This document shows, piece by piece, positions 42,781 to 52,297 of a stretch of DNA of 64,000 nt; within the stretch, counting starts at the first letter, position 1, and the number at the start of each line of letters is the position of its first letter. The stretch spans positions 1 through 64,000 of the forward strand of contig JAIRYN010000051.1 of the NCBI GenBank assembly GCA_031267575.1, written 5' to 3'. The position numbers were made by a program, and so were the translations under genes. Under the pieces are notes generated by a model. It did not search any database. It saw nothing but the letters and a program-made list of their open reading frames with translations, and was not told the origin of the DNA. The DNA comes from Synergistaceae bacterium. Lineage in GTDB: Bacteria > Synergistota > Synergistia > Synergistales > Aminobacteriaceae.

Positions 42781-43952
42781 GGCTTTTTCACTCCTTCCGG
42801 CACATCATAAACCAAAATATCAACGACGCGTTTTTTTATTATCGCTTCCTCGATCACGCGCGCCCAAAACGCTGCGGCATTAACAGCGCCCATGGCATTT
42901 TGAGCTATCTCCAAGCGTCGATCAATCTCCGCCTTTTCGGCGGGATCGTCCAGGTAGGCGAGCAATTCATGTACAATGCGCTCCGGCCGCGCGGCGGTCC
43001 TCAAAAGCTCAGGGTAGACGGGGCGGTCGGTCAGATAATTAGGGATAGAAATATAGGGAACGCGGACGAGAGTACGCAAGATAAGCCACGAAAGCAGGTT
43101 CACGTCGTAAATCACCACCATAAAACACCGCATGAGCATCGCCTCCACGGCCACCGTTCCACTGACGCCCGCCACGGCCTCCGAGACCGCCATCAGGTCA
43201 CGCCCTTCTCCTTCCCATCGCTCAAACCCCGCGACGCGTTCCAGTAGTTCTCGACGCAAAGGCTCGGAGAGGCCCGGCGCCACGGAAAAAACTGGCAAGA
43301 ATCCCTGCTCCCCAAGGATCCTAGCCGTTCCCAGCAGACAGTCGATGTGATATTTTATGTCATAGCGGCGGCTGCCCGCCATCAACGCGATCACACGCTC
43401 GCCACGATAGCGCCTCGATAGCTCCTCCGGCACGGTATGGCCCGCTAGGTCCGAGACGAGAGGATGGGCTGCCCATTGGGAGTGGACGCCCCGCGCGGTC
43501 AGAAAGTCATGTTCAAAAGAAAAAAGCGGAAGACAGAGGTCGAAGTCGTTCCGAAGGATTCGAGTTCGACCCCTGCGCCATGCCCATACCGTGGGCGTGA
43601 CCAGGCATACCGTGAGTCCTCGATAGCCGACTCGCCGAAGTTTTTTGACAAGACCCAGGTGAAAATCGGGGCTGTCCACCACCACAACCGCGGCTGGATC
43701 GCGCCGAAGGACTTCGTTCACGATCCGGTCGCGCAGCTTCAAGATGCGCGGAATAGCCGGAATGACCTCCGTAATTCCCATGAGTTTCAGCTCTTCGTAG
43801 CTCCAGATGGCTTCTCCACCCGCCTTCACGCCCCGAGGCCCCATCATGCCCCAAATTTCCTGAGCGTCGCCCCGCGACCGTAAAAACTCCCGGATCAGAT
43901 CGGAGGCGTAGAGGTCTCCGCTGACTTCTCCACAACTCATAAAGATTGACAT
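42777..43952 (-). CDS. lpxB: Lipid-A-disaccharide synthase
   Basis: Inner-membrane-associated glycosyltransferase of 391 residues that joins UDP-diacylglucosamine and lipid X. It opens MSIFMSCGEVSGDLYASDLI. Other parts are PAAVVVVDSPDFHLGLVKKL, LVTPTVWAWRRGR and AGVSGTVAVEAMLM. The frame is open to 44357, but that extension lies over lpxI; ATG 43952 starts at the normal N-terminus and overlaps the lpxI stop by 16 bp. It is flanked by lpxI and an lpxB relative in one operon. Confidence 0.95.
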   Translation of the reverse strand: MSIFMSCGEVSGDLYASDLIREFLRSRGDAQEIWGMMGPRGVKAGGEAIWSYEELKLMGITEVIPAIPRILKLRDRIVNEVLRRDPAAVVVVDSPDFHLGLVKKLRRVGYRGLTVCLVTPTVWAWRRGRTRILRNDFDLCLPLFSFEHDFLTARGVHSQWAAHPLVSDLAGHTVPEELSRRYRGERVIALMAGSRRYDIKYHIDCLLGTARILGEQGFLPVFSVAPGLSEPLRRELLERVAGFERWEGEGRDLMAVSEAVAGVSGTVAVEAMLMRCFMVVIYDVNLLSWLILRTLVRVPYISIPNYLTDRPVYPELLRTAARPERIVHELLAYLDDPAEKAEIDRRLEIAQNAMGAVNAAAFWARVIEEAIIKKRVVDILVYDVPEGVKKP

Positions 43953-44764
43953 GGTAAGCCCCACAGAGCGATGTTGTAACGCTTTGCCAAAGCGAAAGTT
44001 TTTTCTACATCGATGATCAACGTCCGGTTTGCTTCCACAGCCAGACAGGTCAACCCCGCTTGAGCCATGTTTTCGATGGTTTCCGGCCCCACCGTGGGAA
44101 TATCGTATCGGGAATCCTGATCTGCCCGCATCATCTTGACCAACACGCCTTTGGGAACCAGTTCTCCAGCTCGCCGTATGACGGCGTCCGTGCCCTCCAT
44201 TGCCTCCACGGCCACCACGGCGCCATCCGCCACTATCAGGGCCTGACCGAAAGAGCAGGGCAGTGTCACCTTTAGCACCATCATGCCGTATTCGAAGTCT
44301 CGGACCTCGTCTGCCGTGGGCCTCCGATGGCCCAATGCCCCCTCGGAAGCTAAGCATTCGGGCAAAATATGCCAGTAGGGTGACACCGTAATGCCTTCTT
44401 CCTCCAAAACATTGACCACAGCCGCCAACAACGAGTGATCATCCCGTCTAGTTCTCGCCAGGAGCTTCAGGATGAGGGGGTCGAATAAAGCCGGAACGTA
44501 AATGAGCTTTTTGGGAACCTGGCCCGCTAAAATGACGTTTTGAGCCCCATGCCGCCGAATCTCCTTTATCACTCGGCTCAGGCTGGGATAGCGCAGGCGC
44601 ACCAGCGGGTCGGAGATGCCTTTGAAAACCTGCCCGTCATCGCGCAAGGTAAGAACAAGAGGGGTAAGACCTTGTGATGCCAAACGCTTGGCGATCTCGA
44701 CGGGAAGAAGTCCTTCGCCCGCGATGATGGCGCTCTTGGTGTCTAGCATGTTCGCCGGAGACAT
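43937..44764 (-). CDS. lpxI: UDP-2,3-diacylglucosamine pyrophosphatase LpxI
   Basis: Enzyme of 275 residues that hydrolyses UDP-2,3-diacylglucosamine to lipid X, replacing LpxH in many phyla. It opens with KSAIIAGEGLLPVEIAKRLA. Conserved later parts are GAQNVILAGQVPKK, DDHSLLAAVVNVLEEEGI and DVPTVGPETIENMAQAGL-like DIPTVGPETI. The start ATG at 44764 has GGAGGG upstream and begins 1 bp after the LptF/G stop. Confidence 0.94.
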   Translation of the reverse strand: MSPANMLDTKSAIIAGEGLLPVEIAKRLASQGLTPLVLTLRDDGQVFKGISDPLVRLRYPSLSRVIKEIRRHGAQNVILAGQVPKKLIYVPALFDPLILKLLARTRRDDHSLLAAVVNVLEEEGITVSPYWHILPECLASEGALGHRRPTADEVRDFEYGMMVLKVTLPCSFGQALIVADGAVVAVEAMEGTDAVIRRAGELVPKGVLVKMMRADQDSRYDIPTVGPETIENMAQAGLTCLAVEANRTLIIDVEKTFALAKRYNIALWGLPCQSL

Positions 44765-44765
44765 A

Positions 44766-45878
44766 TCAATCGACCCTCCGTGAGAAGAAAAGCCCCGCCG
44801 CTAGAAAAAGACCATTCGGAAGCCAGGCAGCCAGCGCCGGAGACATATTTCCCGCTTCTCCCAGGGCACGGCAAAGGGACATGACCACATAGTAGGCGAA
44901 GACGAAGATGACGCTAATCCCGAACCCGATCCCCGAACCAGATCGTCCCTGGCGAGAGGCCCCGAAACTAGCCCCCAGAAGAGCCATGATGACACAAGCC
45001 CAAGGCACGGCCAGCTTCAGGTGAAAAAGAACCCAGAGCTGAGAAAGGTTAGTCCCTCCCATACGTGCTTGTTCGATGTACTCCCAAAGTTCGCGAGCGC
45101 TCATGTCCACGGGACGCCTGGACGTGCGCTGAAGTTGCTGGGGTGAAAGGTTCAACGCCAGTCTCTGCCGCTCGAAGCGAAAAAGCAGACGAACCTCTCC
45201 TCTTTCCAAAACCTCGAAGACCCGACCATTCTCGATCCACCACTCGCCGCCTTTCCATGTCCCGCTCTGGGCTAAAGACGTGCGGACCAGGCGCCCGTCC
45301 TCGAACTCATGAAACATGACACCACTCATGATGCCCTTGTCCACATCCAGGTGATCAAGATAAATAACGCGCCGTAACTCTCCGTCACTCTCATCGCGTA
45401 AAAAAACCTTTTCCTGGAGGGCAGAGGCTTGATTTTTCAGGATCTCGTATCTCATGAGATTCTCGGCGGCATGAGTAGTGAAGGGTACGACGGTTTCGTT
45501 AAAGAGGAGCGCCCCCCCGGCCACCAAGAAAGAGGCCCACATGATCGGGCGCAGTATCCGATAGAAGGACACCCCCAGGGATTTGAGGGCGATCAGTTCG
45601 CTGTTGCCTGAAAGTCGTGTCATACCCAAAAGCGTCGAAAGAAGGCAGGACATGGGTAAAGTCATTCCCACCACCTCGGGCAAACGATAGAGAAAAAGCC
45701 GCACAACGACCCCCAGGGAAATACCTCTTTCGATCATCAGTTTCGCCGCTTGAAAAAGGAGGTCGCCAGCCACGAAAATCATGGTAAAAATGAGCACTCC
45801 AAAGACGAAGGGACCCGATATCTCCCCCAACACGAAACGATCTAAAGTGCGCAATCCTGGAAACGACTTCATCCGCAA
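44766..45878 (-). CDS. LptF/LptG family LPS export permease
   Basis: Inner-membrane permease of 370 residues of the YjgP/YjgQ family, which drives LPS extraction with LptB. It opens TLDRFVLGEISGPFVFGVLI. Helices follow near 20-40, 60-80 and 105-125, then a periplasmic beta-jellyroll domain (about 135-270) and three C-terminal helices. Only one such gene is in the window; E. coli needs two. TTG 45878 (GGAG 8 bp upstream) is preferred to ATG 45872. Confidence 0.92.
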   Translation of the reverse strand: MRMKSFPGLRTLDRFVLGEISGPFVFGVLIFTMIFVAGDLLFQAAKLMIERGISLGVVVRLFLYRLPEVVGMTLPMSCLLSTLLGMTRLSGNSELIALKSLGVSFYRILRPIMWASFLVAGGALLFNETVVPFTTHAAENLMRYEILKNQASALQEKVFLRDESDGELRRVIYLDHLDVDKGIMSGVMFHEFEDGRLVRTSLAQSGTWKGGEWWIENGRVFEVLERGEVRLLFRFERQRLALNLSPQQLQRTSRRPVDMSARELWEYIEQARMGGTNLSQLWVLFHLKLAVPWACVIMALLGASFGASRQGRSGSGIGFGISVIFVFAYYVVMSLCRALGEAGNMSPALAAWLPNGLFLAAGLFFSRRVD

Positions 45879-45918
45879 GTGATTTTCTCCCTAAAAAACA
45901 TCAAAATCTCTCAATTTT

Positions 45919-46974
45919 TTAACGATCCTCATACCGCATCGTTCCCCAGCATAGGACGGGAGCGATAAACGCGAAGTTCATTCCGGTACCGTCCCAGGAA
46001 ATGGGAAGAAACTCGAACAGAAAGCCCGTCAAGAAATAGAGGCCAATAGCGGCGACAAGAGACAAAAAGACAAGCATCCCATGCGTCGCATTGTTTTCCG
46101 CGGGTTGAGCCAGGAAAAAAAAACGTGTAACAATCGGCAGGGGGAGAGCGCAGCAAAAAAGGCGCGTCGTGGAGATAAAAGCCGACACAATCCACGTAAG
46201 CGTAGAAGGAGACGACATCACGATCTTTTTCATGAATTCCATATCCAGCGCGCCCACCCATTTCGCTCCCAAAGAAAGACGCATGATCAATTCGAAGAAT
46301 GCGAACAACAAATAGCTTTTCACGTAATAGCGTAAAAGGCGATCCTGAATCCCCAAGGTGAAAAACTCGTTTTCTTCTTCCTGTTCCTGTGGAGCGTAAC
46401 TTTGCCTCAACTGCGTGATATCCATATTCAACAGTTCCGCGTCGGAGAAAGAGGCGGGTACTTCCTCCACCAGACCCTCCAGTTCGGGATCTGAAAAAAA
46501 CGACGGAATCTGCTGAGAGGGAAATGAAGGAGCCACCTTCGCGGGTTGAGTCTGTGACGGCGCCTCTACAGACGTCTGCAAGAGCGAAGCCTCCTGAAGC
46601 CGAACTTGGACTTGCGGAGGCGCAGGCTGAACTGGAGTCTGGATCTCCGCGGACTTTTGGTTTACCTGAGCCTGCGAAGGTTCATGAGGCGTTTCCGCCA
46701 GCCATGGCTTTGCCACACCGTCTTGTGGGGTCGCGATTTTAGGCATGGGGCCAGAAAAAGCTTGTATCGGAACGAAAGTCGCCATAATCGCGTTATCATA
46801 GGCCGTATCCAGTTCTTTTAGCGTCGCAAAAGCACGCACCCATTCCAGAGTCCCCTGCTCGAAGCGATCTATTACGTATTCGCGTTTTTTGTTTTGGTAA
46901 GCATCCTCTATTTTCTCGGCGGTCGCGGTTGGCAGAACCCCCAACAAAGTATAACACTTTTCCATGTTCTCCAT
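45919..46974 (-). CDS. J-domain-like membrane protein
   Basis: Protein of 351 residues. The first 60 resemble a DnaJ J-domain (CYTLLGVLPTATAEKIEDAY) but lack the HPD motif, so Hsp70 stimulation is unlikely. A Pro/Gln-rich linker (about 80-200) is followed by three or four membrane helices at the C-terminus. The start is uncertain: ATG 46974, with GGAGGG 12 bp before, or TTG 46980. It heads the leftward lipid A operon with a 40-bp gap to the LptF/G gene. No named family is recognised for the whole. Confidence 0.6.
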   Translation of the reverse strand: MENMEKCYTLLGVLPTATAEKIEDAYQNKKREYVIDRFEQGTLEWVRAFATLKELDTAYDNAIMATFVPIQAFSGPMPKIATPQDGVAKPWLAETPHEPSQAQVNQKSAEIQTPVQPAPPQVQVRLQEASLLQTSVEAPSQTQPAKVAPSFPSQQIPSFFSDPELEGLVEEVPASFSDAELLNMDITQLRQSYAPQEQEEENEFFTLGIQDRLLRYYVKSYLLFAFFELIMRLSLGAKWVGALDMEFMKKIVMSSPSTLTWIVSAFISTTRLFCCALPLPIVTRFFFLAQPAENNATHGMLVFLSLVAAIGLYFLTGFLFEFLPISWDGTGMNFAFIAPVLCWGTMRYEDR

Positions 46975-47166
46975 GTTCAAAATCAGCCCTCCCAATCGCA
47001 TTTAAGTCAATATGAGTCAATCTAAAGCGTGCTCCTTCGCAAGAATACCACAATCCCCCTCCCGACAGAACAACTCTATATGCTATCGTTATACTGTTAT
47101 TTTTGTCCCCAAGCGCTTTTCTTAAGCTAGTAAGAAAGCGGGAAGAAAGAGAGGTATCGTGGCACC

Positions 47167-49014
47167 GTGCACAGCGTGACCGTCATGCCGGAAAACAAAA
47201 TCCTTTTTTATGAATCGGGAAAAAACCTGCTAACCATTTTGCGGGAAGGAGGTATTTTTGTCGAGAGTTCTTGTGGTGGAGGGGGGACCTGCGGCAAATG
47301 TAAGGTGACACTCATTGTTCAAGATCAGGAGGGTAGAGCTCATTCGGCCCAAAGCGACCTCATTGCCCCCCATGAAACCCCCTCAATGAAAAACCCGCTC
47401 AGGGCAGAATCGAGCGAGAGGAGGCTTGAACGGTTACAAATGACGCTTCTCTCGGAAGAGTCGGAATCGGAAGAGCCGGAATCGGAAGAGGAGGATTTTC
47501 TCTCGAAAGAGGAGGATTTGTCCTCAGCCTCCGGCAATGAGCTGAGACGGCCGTGCCCGAAGGAAAAGACGGCGCGTGTCTGTCTGGCGTGTGTTTTTTT
47601 CCCATCGGGTAACTTAACGGTGAAAGTTCCGCCGAAACGACAAAAAGACGAACTTTTTGTTCCCTCACGCTTTTCCGCGAAGCCGAGGAGAACGGAGCGG
47701 AAGAAAGCGAGGCGGAGGACGCCGTTGGGTTTAGCGTTGGACGTCGGCACCACCACCTTGGAAGTAGTGCTGGTGGACAGGGAAACGGAAGAGGAACTAG
47801 CCAACCGGTCGGCGGTCAACCCTCAGGTCCAATACGGCATGGATATCCTGTCTCGAATTTCTCACGTCATGCGATACCCGAAGGAAGTGCGCGCTATGCA
47901 GCGGGTCTTGCTCGAGAAGGTTAACGCGATAACGGAGGACCTGTGCCGAGAGGCCCAGGTGTATTCCTCTTCTATCGACACCGTGGCCGTGGCGGCCAAC
48001 TGCACCATGCTTCACTTTCTTTTGGGGATTAGTCCCACGTCTCTGGGGACCTTTCCCTTCACACCCGTGTTCTTGGAGAGCCGAGAGCTTCCAGTCCATG
48101 AGATCGGCCTGACGGCATTGAGGAGAAACGCTCGTTTGTTTTGTTTGCCCTCCGTATCGGCTTTTATTGGCGCGGATATCGTCGCCGGTGTCTACGCAAC
48201 AGGACTGGTCCGGAAAAAGGGTAATGTGCTTTTTCTTGACATCGGCACCAATGGGGAGATGGTCTTGTCCCGTCAAGGAACTCTCGTCTCCTGTTCCTGT
48301 GCAGCAGGACCGGCCCTAGAAGGCATGAACATCAGTTGCGGGATGCGCGCCGAACCTGGGGCTGTCGAAGACGTTTCCATCGATTATCGAATCGATGATC
48401 GAGGCGATTATCGAGGCGCTGTTCAGTTTCAGGTCATTGGAGGCGAACCCCCCGTTGGAATTTGTGGCAGCGGCATTCTCGCCGTCATACGGGAGCTACT
48501 TCGCGTCGGGCTTCTTCGGAGGGATGGTTCTTTGCTGACGGAAGCGGAGGTGAAGGCGGAACTACCCTCCGCGAGAGAGGCACTCACCGCTCTTTGCCGT
48601 GAAGAAAACGGTATTCCGGCGGTCTGCCTGTTTGGGGACATCGTCGTGACTCAGAAAGACGTCCGTCAGGTACAGTTGGCCAAAGGCGCTCTGCTTTCCG
48701 GTTTGCTCGCTCTTTTGAACCAGGCCGGTCTGAGCGTGGAGGACATCGACAAGGTCTTGATCGCGGGGCAATTTGGCGCTCATCTTTCTGTGGAGAGCTT
48801 GATGGGATGTGGTATCCTTCCGCATGAACCGTCTTTTGCGGCGGAAAAAGTTGAATACGTTGGAAACACCTCAAAAAAGGGTGCTCTCATGGCGTTGACA
48901 TCCTCTTCCGCCCTAGCAGAGATGAGCACCCTGGCCCAGAGTATCGCCTATGTCGAACTCGGCGCTACTCCGAGATACGAGGAACTCTTCATGCGATGCC
49001 TCGAATTTCCCTAA
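47167..49014 (+). CDS. [2Fe-2S] ASKHA ATPase, corrinoid-activator (RACE/DUF4445) type
   Basis: Protein of 615 residues. An N-terminal plant-type ferredoxin domain holds [12 protein letters not shown], with a later cysteine likely in RRPCPKE or RVCLAC. The C-terminal ASKHA ATPase domain has [32 protein letters not shown] and [13 protein letters not shown]. Such proteins reduce corrinoid cofactors of methyltransferases at the expense of ATP. The linker is expanded by an acidic repeat ([16 protein letters not shown], bases about 47449-47525). A small [11 protein letters not shown] repeat is near 48380-48424. No corrinoid protein or methyltransferase gene is nearby. The start is GTG at 47167. Confidence 0.88.
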   Translation: MHSVTVMPENKILFYESGKNLLTILREGGIFVESSCGGGGTCGKCKVTLIVQDQEGRAHSAQSDLIAPHETPSMKNPLRAESSERRLERLQMTLLSEESESEEPESEEEDFLSKEEDLSSASGNELRRPCPKEKTARVCLACVFFPSGNLTVKVPPKRQKDELFVPSRFSAKPRRTERKKARRRTPLGLALDVGTTTLEVVLVDRETEEELANRSAVNPQVQYGMDILSRISHVMRYPKEVRAMQRVLLEKVNAITEDLCREAQVYSSSIDTVAVAANCTMLHFLLGISPTSLGTFPFTPVFLESRELPVHEIGLTALRRNARLFCLPSVSAFIGADIVAGVYATGLVRKKGNVLFLDIGTNGEMVLSRQGTLVSCSCAAGPALEGMNISCGMRAEPGAVEDVSIDYRIDDRGDYRGAVQFQVIGGEPPVGICGSGILAVIRELLRVGLLRRDGSLLTEAEVKAELPSAREALTALCREENGIPAVCLFGDIVVTQKDVRQVQLAKGALLSGLLALLNQAGLSVEDIDKVLIAGQFGAHLSVESLMGCGILPHEPSFAAEKVEYVGNTSKKGALMALTSSSALAEMSTLAQSIAYVELGATPRYEELFMRCLEFP

Positions 49015-51143
49015 CCTTCCCTATCCTGCCCTTCCCTTCTCTTTCCTTTTCTTCTCTTTCCTTCTCTTTCCTTCTCTTCTTTCCCCTGAGCGTCGATGGT
49101 GAAGACGTCAAATATCGCTTTCATGCCGTCGGCAAGGACGGAGAGATTTTCTGCCCCTTTTGCCATGGATTCGGCGGAAGACGCGACGTCTCCGATGCTG
49201 TTGTGGATATTTTCGCCTGCCTGAGCCGTGGTTGAAACCTCTTGGGCAATATTGTGCACGGCTCTCGCGATTTCCCCGCTCGACGACGCTTGTTCCTCGG
49301 AGACGACCGCCAGGTCCTGCGTAGCCCCGGCAATGCTTCCGAGATAGGTGATCATGTTGCCGATGATTTCTTCCGTCTCGGTGGAAAGGTCTCTCACTTT
49401 CTGCGTCGCGTCCAGATTGCTTTTGGAAACGCCGACCGTTTTTTCGAGGTCTTTCGAAATGGTATTGGCCAGAGTGGCGATGTTTTTCGCCGCCGCGTCG
49501 CTGTCCTCTGCAAGCTTGCGAACTTCCTCGGCAACCACGGCAAATCCACGTCCCGCTTCTCCGGAGCGAGACGCCTCGATCGCCGCGTTTAGCGCCAGAA
49601 GGTTGGTTTGAGCCGCGATACCGCTGATTTGCGCTACAAAATTCTGAATCTGATGTGTCCTTGTCCCCAGTTCTTGAATGCTGTGGGCGGAGTCAGAGAC
49701 GTCCTGAGCGACCTTTTCGATGTCCTTGACAACCTGCCGCACCGCGTTCATTCCATTTTCACTGGCTTTCATCGCCGCGTCGATCTGTTTTGCGATGTCC
49801 GAGCCTTTTTCTGCCGCGGACTGCGCTCCAGACGCGACCGTGTTGGCCGCGATATTGACTTTCTCTCCAGTTGACGCGAGCGAGTTAAGGCTTGATCCCA
49901 TTTCGTCCACATTGACGCGGACAAGAGCGACCAAGTTCTTCGTCTGCTGCGCCAACGACGAGAAGTGCTTCGCGGTATCGACGATATTGTCGTTCGTCTC
50001 CATCGACTCCACATATATGGAACACACGTGTTCCATCATTTGGTTGAGGTGTTCTTCCAGATCACCAAATTCGTCGCGTTCTGTTATCTCTATTCTTTTT
50101 GAAAAATCGCCCCCGGCGGCCACCATCGCGAAGCGGTTGATTTTTTTCGCGATTCTGCGTAGGTAGACGGCGACGAAGAAAAGAAAGAGCGTCGCGATCA
50201 AAAGACCGATAAGCGGAACAACAGCGCTTCTCGATACAAGGCTAAAGATGCTGTGGGAGATTTCGCTGTTGTCGACCATGAGAACCAATAGCCAGCCCGT
50301 TGCCTCGATTTCGCTATAGAACGTGCGCATGGAACCGCCGGCTGTCTCTACCATCGCGATCCCTTTCCTGGTTTGCAATGCCTGATTTCCAAACGCGGCG
50401 AGATTCGCGTCTTGTTCCCTGGTGATGGTGTCGTCGATTTTTCTGCTGTCGTCGTAAAAGGTGATATATTCGCCCGCTCTCCCCAGAATGAAAACTTTAC
50501 TCGTGGTGCCCACGGAAACTCCATCCACGATCTTTTGAATATCCGTCAGAGCCATGTCGCTTGTCGCGACACCCCTCATTTTTCCCGCTTCGTCGAAAAA
50601 CGGAACCGTCGCGGTGATCATCGTCGCTGTCGTCAAAGGGTCGTAGAACACACTCGACCAGATCGGATCTCCCTTCGATTTGCCACCATTGATATACCAC
50701 TCTTCCTTGTAAAAATCGACGATATTCTCATAATTCGGCTCGTAAACGGCCTTTCCGCTGCTATCTTTATAAGCGTAGAGACCATAGGTTTCTATATTAC
50801 TGTAGCAGGCGTAAGGCTCATACCAGATTCCGCCGCCTAACGTATTTTTGTTTAGAAGGATTGATTTCATCAGAAAAAATTTCACCTCGCCCCTGTCAAA
50901 GGTGGCGAGGCTACTCGTTTCCGCATAGACCGCAAAGCTTTTAGCGATTTCCGCGTTCTGAGAGAATTCTTTCTGAATCGCTAAGTCCAGTTTTTCCAGA
51001 GATTCTTCTATCTTGTTGTTTACCTGGGCATTGATCTGCGACTTCATTAGGCTGTTTATTATCAGCATAAATAGAACCATAGAAAGCGCGATGACCGGAA
51101 CGACCGAAACGATAATACGTGACATGATACCTTTAAATTTCAT
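49011..51143 (-). CDS. Methyl-accepting chemotaxis protein with dCache-type sensor
   Basis: Chemoreceptor of 710 residues. A membrane helix at about 8-32 is followed by a large periplasmic dCache-type domain (about 35-290; [20 protein letters not shown], then [17 protein letters not shown]). A second helix near 300, a HAMP segment ([20 protein letters not shown]) and the signalling domain follow; the tip has [20 protein letters not shown]. The C-terminal 20 residues are a Lys/Glu/Arg/Gly repeat from a purine-rich microsatellite. The ATG at 51143 lies 10 bp after the shared leader element. It converges on the preceding activator gene, overlapping 4 bp, and follows cheC. Confidence 0.92.
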   Translation of the reverse strand: MKFKGIMSRIIVSVVPVIALSMVLFMLIINSLMKSQINAQVNNKIEESLEKLDLAIQKEFSQNAEIAKSFAVYAETSSLATFDRGEVKFFLMKSILLNKNTLGGGIWYEPYACYSNIETYGLYAYKDSSGKAVYEPNYENIVDFYKEEWYINGGKSKGDPIWSSVFYDPLTTATMITATVPFFDEAGKMRGVATSDMALTDIQKIVDGVSVGTTSKVFILGRAGEYITFYDDSRKIDDTITREQDANLAAFGNQALQTRKGIAMVETAGGSMRTFYSEIEATGWLLVLMVDNSEISHSIFSLVSRSAVVPLIGLLIATLFLFFVAVYLRRIAKKINRFAMVAAGGDFSKRIEITERDEFGDLEEHLNQMMEHVCSIYVESMETNDNIVDTAKHFSSLAQQTKNLVALVRVNVDEMGSSLNSLASTGEKVNIAANTVASGAQSAAEKGSDIAKQIDAAMKASENGMNAVRQVVKDIEKVAQDVSDSAHSIQELGTRTHQIQNFVAQISGIAAQTNLLALNAAIEASRSGEAGRGFAVVAEEVRKLAEDSDAAAKNIATLANTISKDLEKTVGVSKSNLDATQKVRDLSTETEEIIGNMITYLGSIAGATQDLAVVSEEQASSSGEIARAVHNIAQEVSTTAQAGENIHNSIGDVASSAESMAKGAENLSVLADGMKAIFDVFTIDAQGKEEKEREGKRRKGKRREGQDREG

Positions 51144-51153
51144 AGAATATTCT

Positions 51154-51184
51154 GATCCTTTCAACGTACTAATACCTACTTATA
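51154..51184 (-). promoter_or_regulatory. Shared leader element, copy 2 (dCache chemoreceptor)
   Basis: On the minus strand it begins TATAAGTAGGTATTAGTACG and ends TGAAAGGATC, identical to the pckA leader except at one position. It lies 10 bp before the ATG. Confidence 0.75.
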
Positions 51185-51286
51185 ATGAGTAGATACGTTT
51201 CGTCCAGTTTTCCAGCATGGAGATGGAGGCAATCACAAGAGCGAAATGTGTCTCACTCTCTTTTACTGGGTCGGCTTTCCACGCCT

Positions 51287-51328
51287 CATATTGCTGTCTT
51301 CATATTGCTGTCTTCATTTTGCTGTCTT
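51287..51328. repeat. 14-bp tandem repeat (CATATTGCTGTCTT, 3 copies)
   Basis: Three copies, the third with one change, lie in the 209-bp gap between cheC and the chemoreceptor gene. Confidence 0.9.
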
Positions 51329-51352
51329 CATTCAGCCCGCCAACGCGCCCAC

Positions 51353-52000
51353 TTATACGCATATTCCTAATTTTCGCAAAAGCGCTTCGAGGGCGGCGGG
51401 TTCACTTGCTAGAAGGATGTGGGCGTCAAGAGGGTCAGATTGCGTCCTTCCCTCAGGCATGACGTTCAGGCTCGATTGCGTCACGAGCGCGATGTCTCCA
51501 TACTGTCCGAACATAGCGGAAACGACGCTCAAAATCGAGCCAAGCATGTCGTGGGTCACGCTTGGCGTGCTGATCCCGCTAACGACTCCCAACAGGGTGT
51601 TTACGGAGTTTAGGAAAGAGCCCAATAAAATGTTACCTATCTCGCCCAACGCGCTATCTATCATCTCTTCAGACATGGAGGAGAATTCCATCTGCATTCC
51701 AAACTGTTTCAACACGAGCAGCGTCACCAGTTTGTCGACATCCTTTTCTTTGATCAGGAGCATGAAGTTCATGGACGCATCGTTGTCGGATGCCGCGAAT
51801 ACGGCGGTATAACTCGCGTCGGGATTATCGTAGTAGCTGTTCAGTTCGTATATCGATACGAGCTCCGCCCTGGGAACATCAATCTCTACCAAGCATCCTA
51901 ACATGGCGGACAGCGCAGTCGCAGCATGCCCCGCGCCAATATTACCGATTTCCCGGATCGCGTCGAGGTGCATCTGATTCATCGATTTGAGGTCAAGCAT
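51353..52000 (-). CDS. cheC: CheC-type chemotaxis phosphatase
   Basis: CheC/CheX-family protein of 215 residues that removes phosphate from CheY. Two active-site motifs are visible: AIREIGNIGAGHAATALS (near 15-32) and SALGEIGNILLGSFLNSV (near 115-132), each with the E(I)GN core. ATG 52000 has GGGAGGATAATT upstream. It precedes a chemoreceptor gene, which suggests co-regulation, although the downstream gene has its own leader. Confidence 0.92.
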   Translation of the reverse strand: MLDLKSMNQMHLDAIREIGNIGAGHAATALSAMLGCLVEIDVPRAELVSIYELNSYYDNPDASYTAVFAASDNDASMNFMLLIKEKDVDKLVTLLVLKQFGMQMEFSSMSEEMIDSALGEIGNILLGSFLNSVNTLLGVVSGISTPSVTHDMLGSILSVVSAMFGQYGDIALVTQSSLNVMPEGRTQSDPLDAHILLASEPAALEALLRKLGICV

Positions 52001-52166
52001 AATTATCCTCCCAACCTTCCTGAGAACTTGTTGCGTCGATTATATTACTCCTACAATTTTCACATATAGTCTAGCATATTATATGCAGAAATAGAAACAG
52101 TTAGTTACCTTGATTTCACGGCGTCGAGATATTACATAAGCAAAGTTAATAGTTAAATTATTGGTA

Positions 52167-52195
52167 TTGCTTATTTTAAAGATATTCCCTACAAT
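52167..52195 (+). promoter_or_regulatory. Promoter of hutH
   Basis: TTGCTT (52167-52172) and TACAAT (52190-52195) with a 17-bp spacer. The rest of the 297-bp gap between cheC and hutH holds no other recognisable site. Confidence 0.6.
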
Positions 52196-52297
52196 AAAAT
52201 CATCATTTTAACTTTTCTCTAAAGTAGTGACCTTGGTATAAAACCCTGTAAAAAAGACTTTAAAAAAGAAAGCTTTTATGAAGGAGGAAAAAATATT

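Noticed and set aside
47340-47819. Minus-strand frames of up to 159 codons inside the corrinoid-activator gene
   Set aside because: They are shadows of the acidic repeat on the coding strand.
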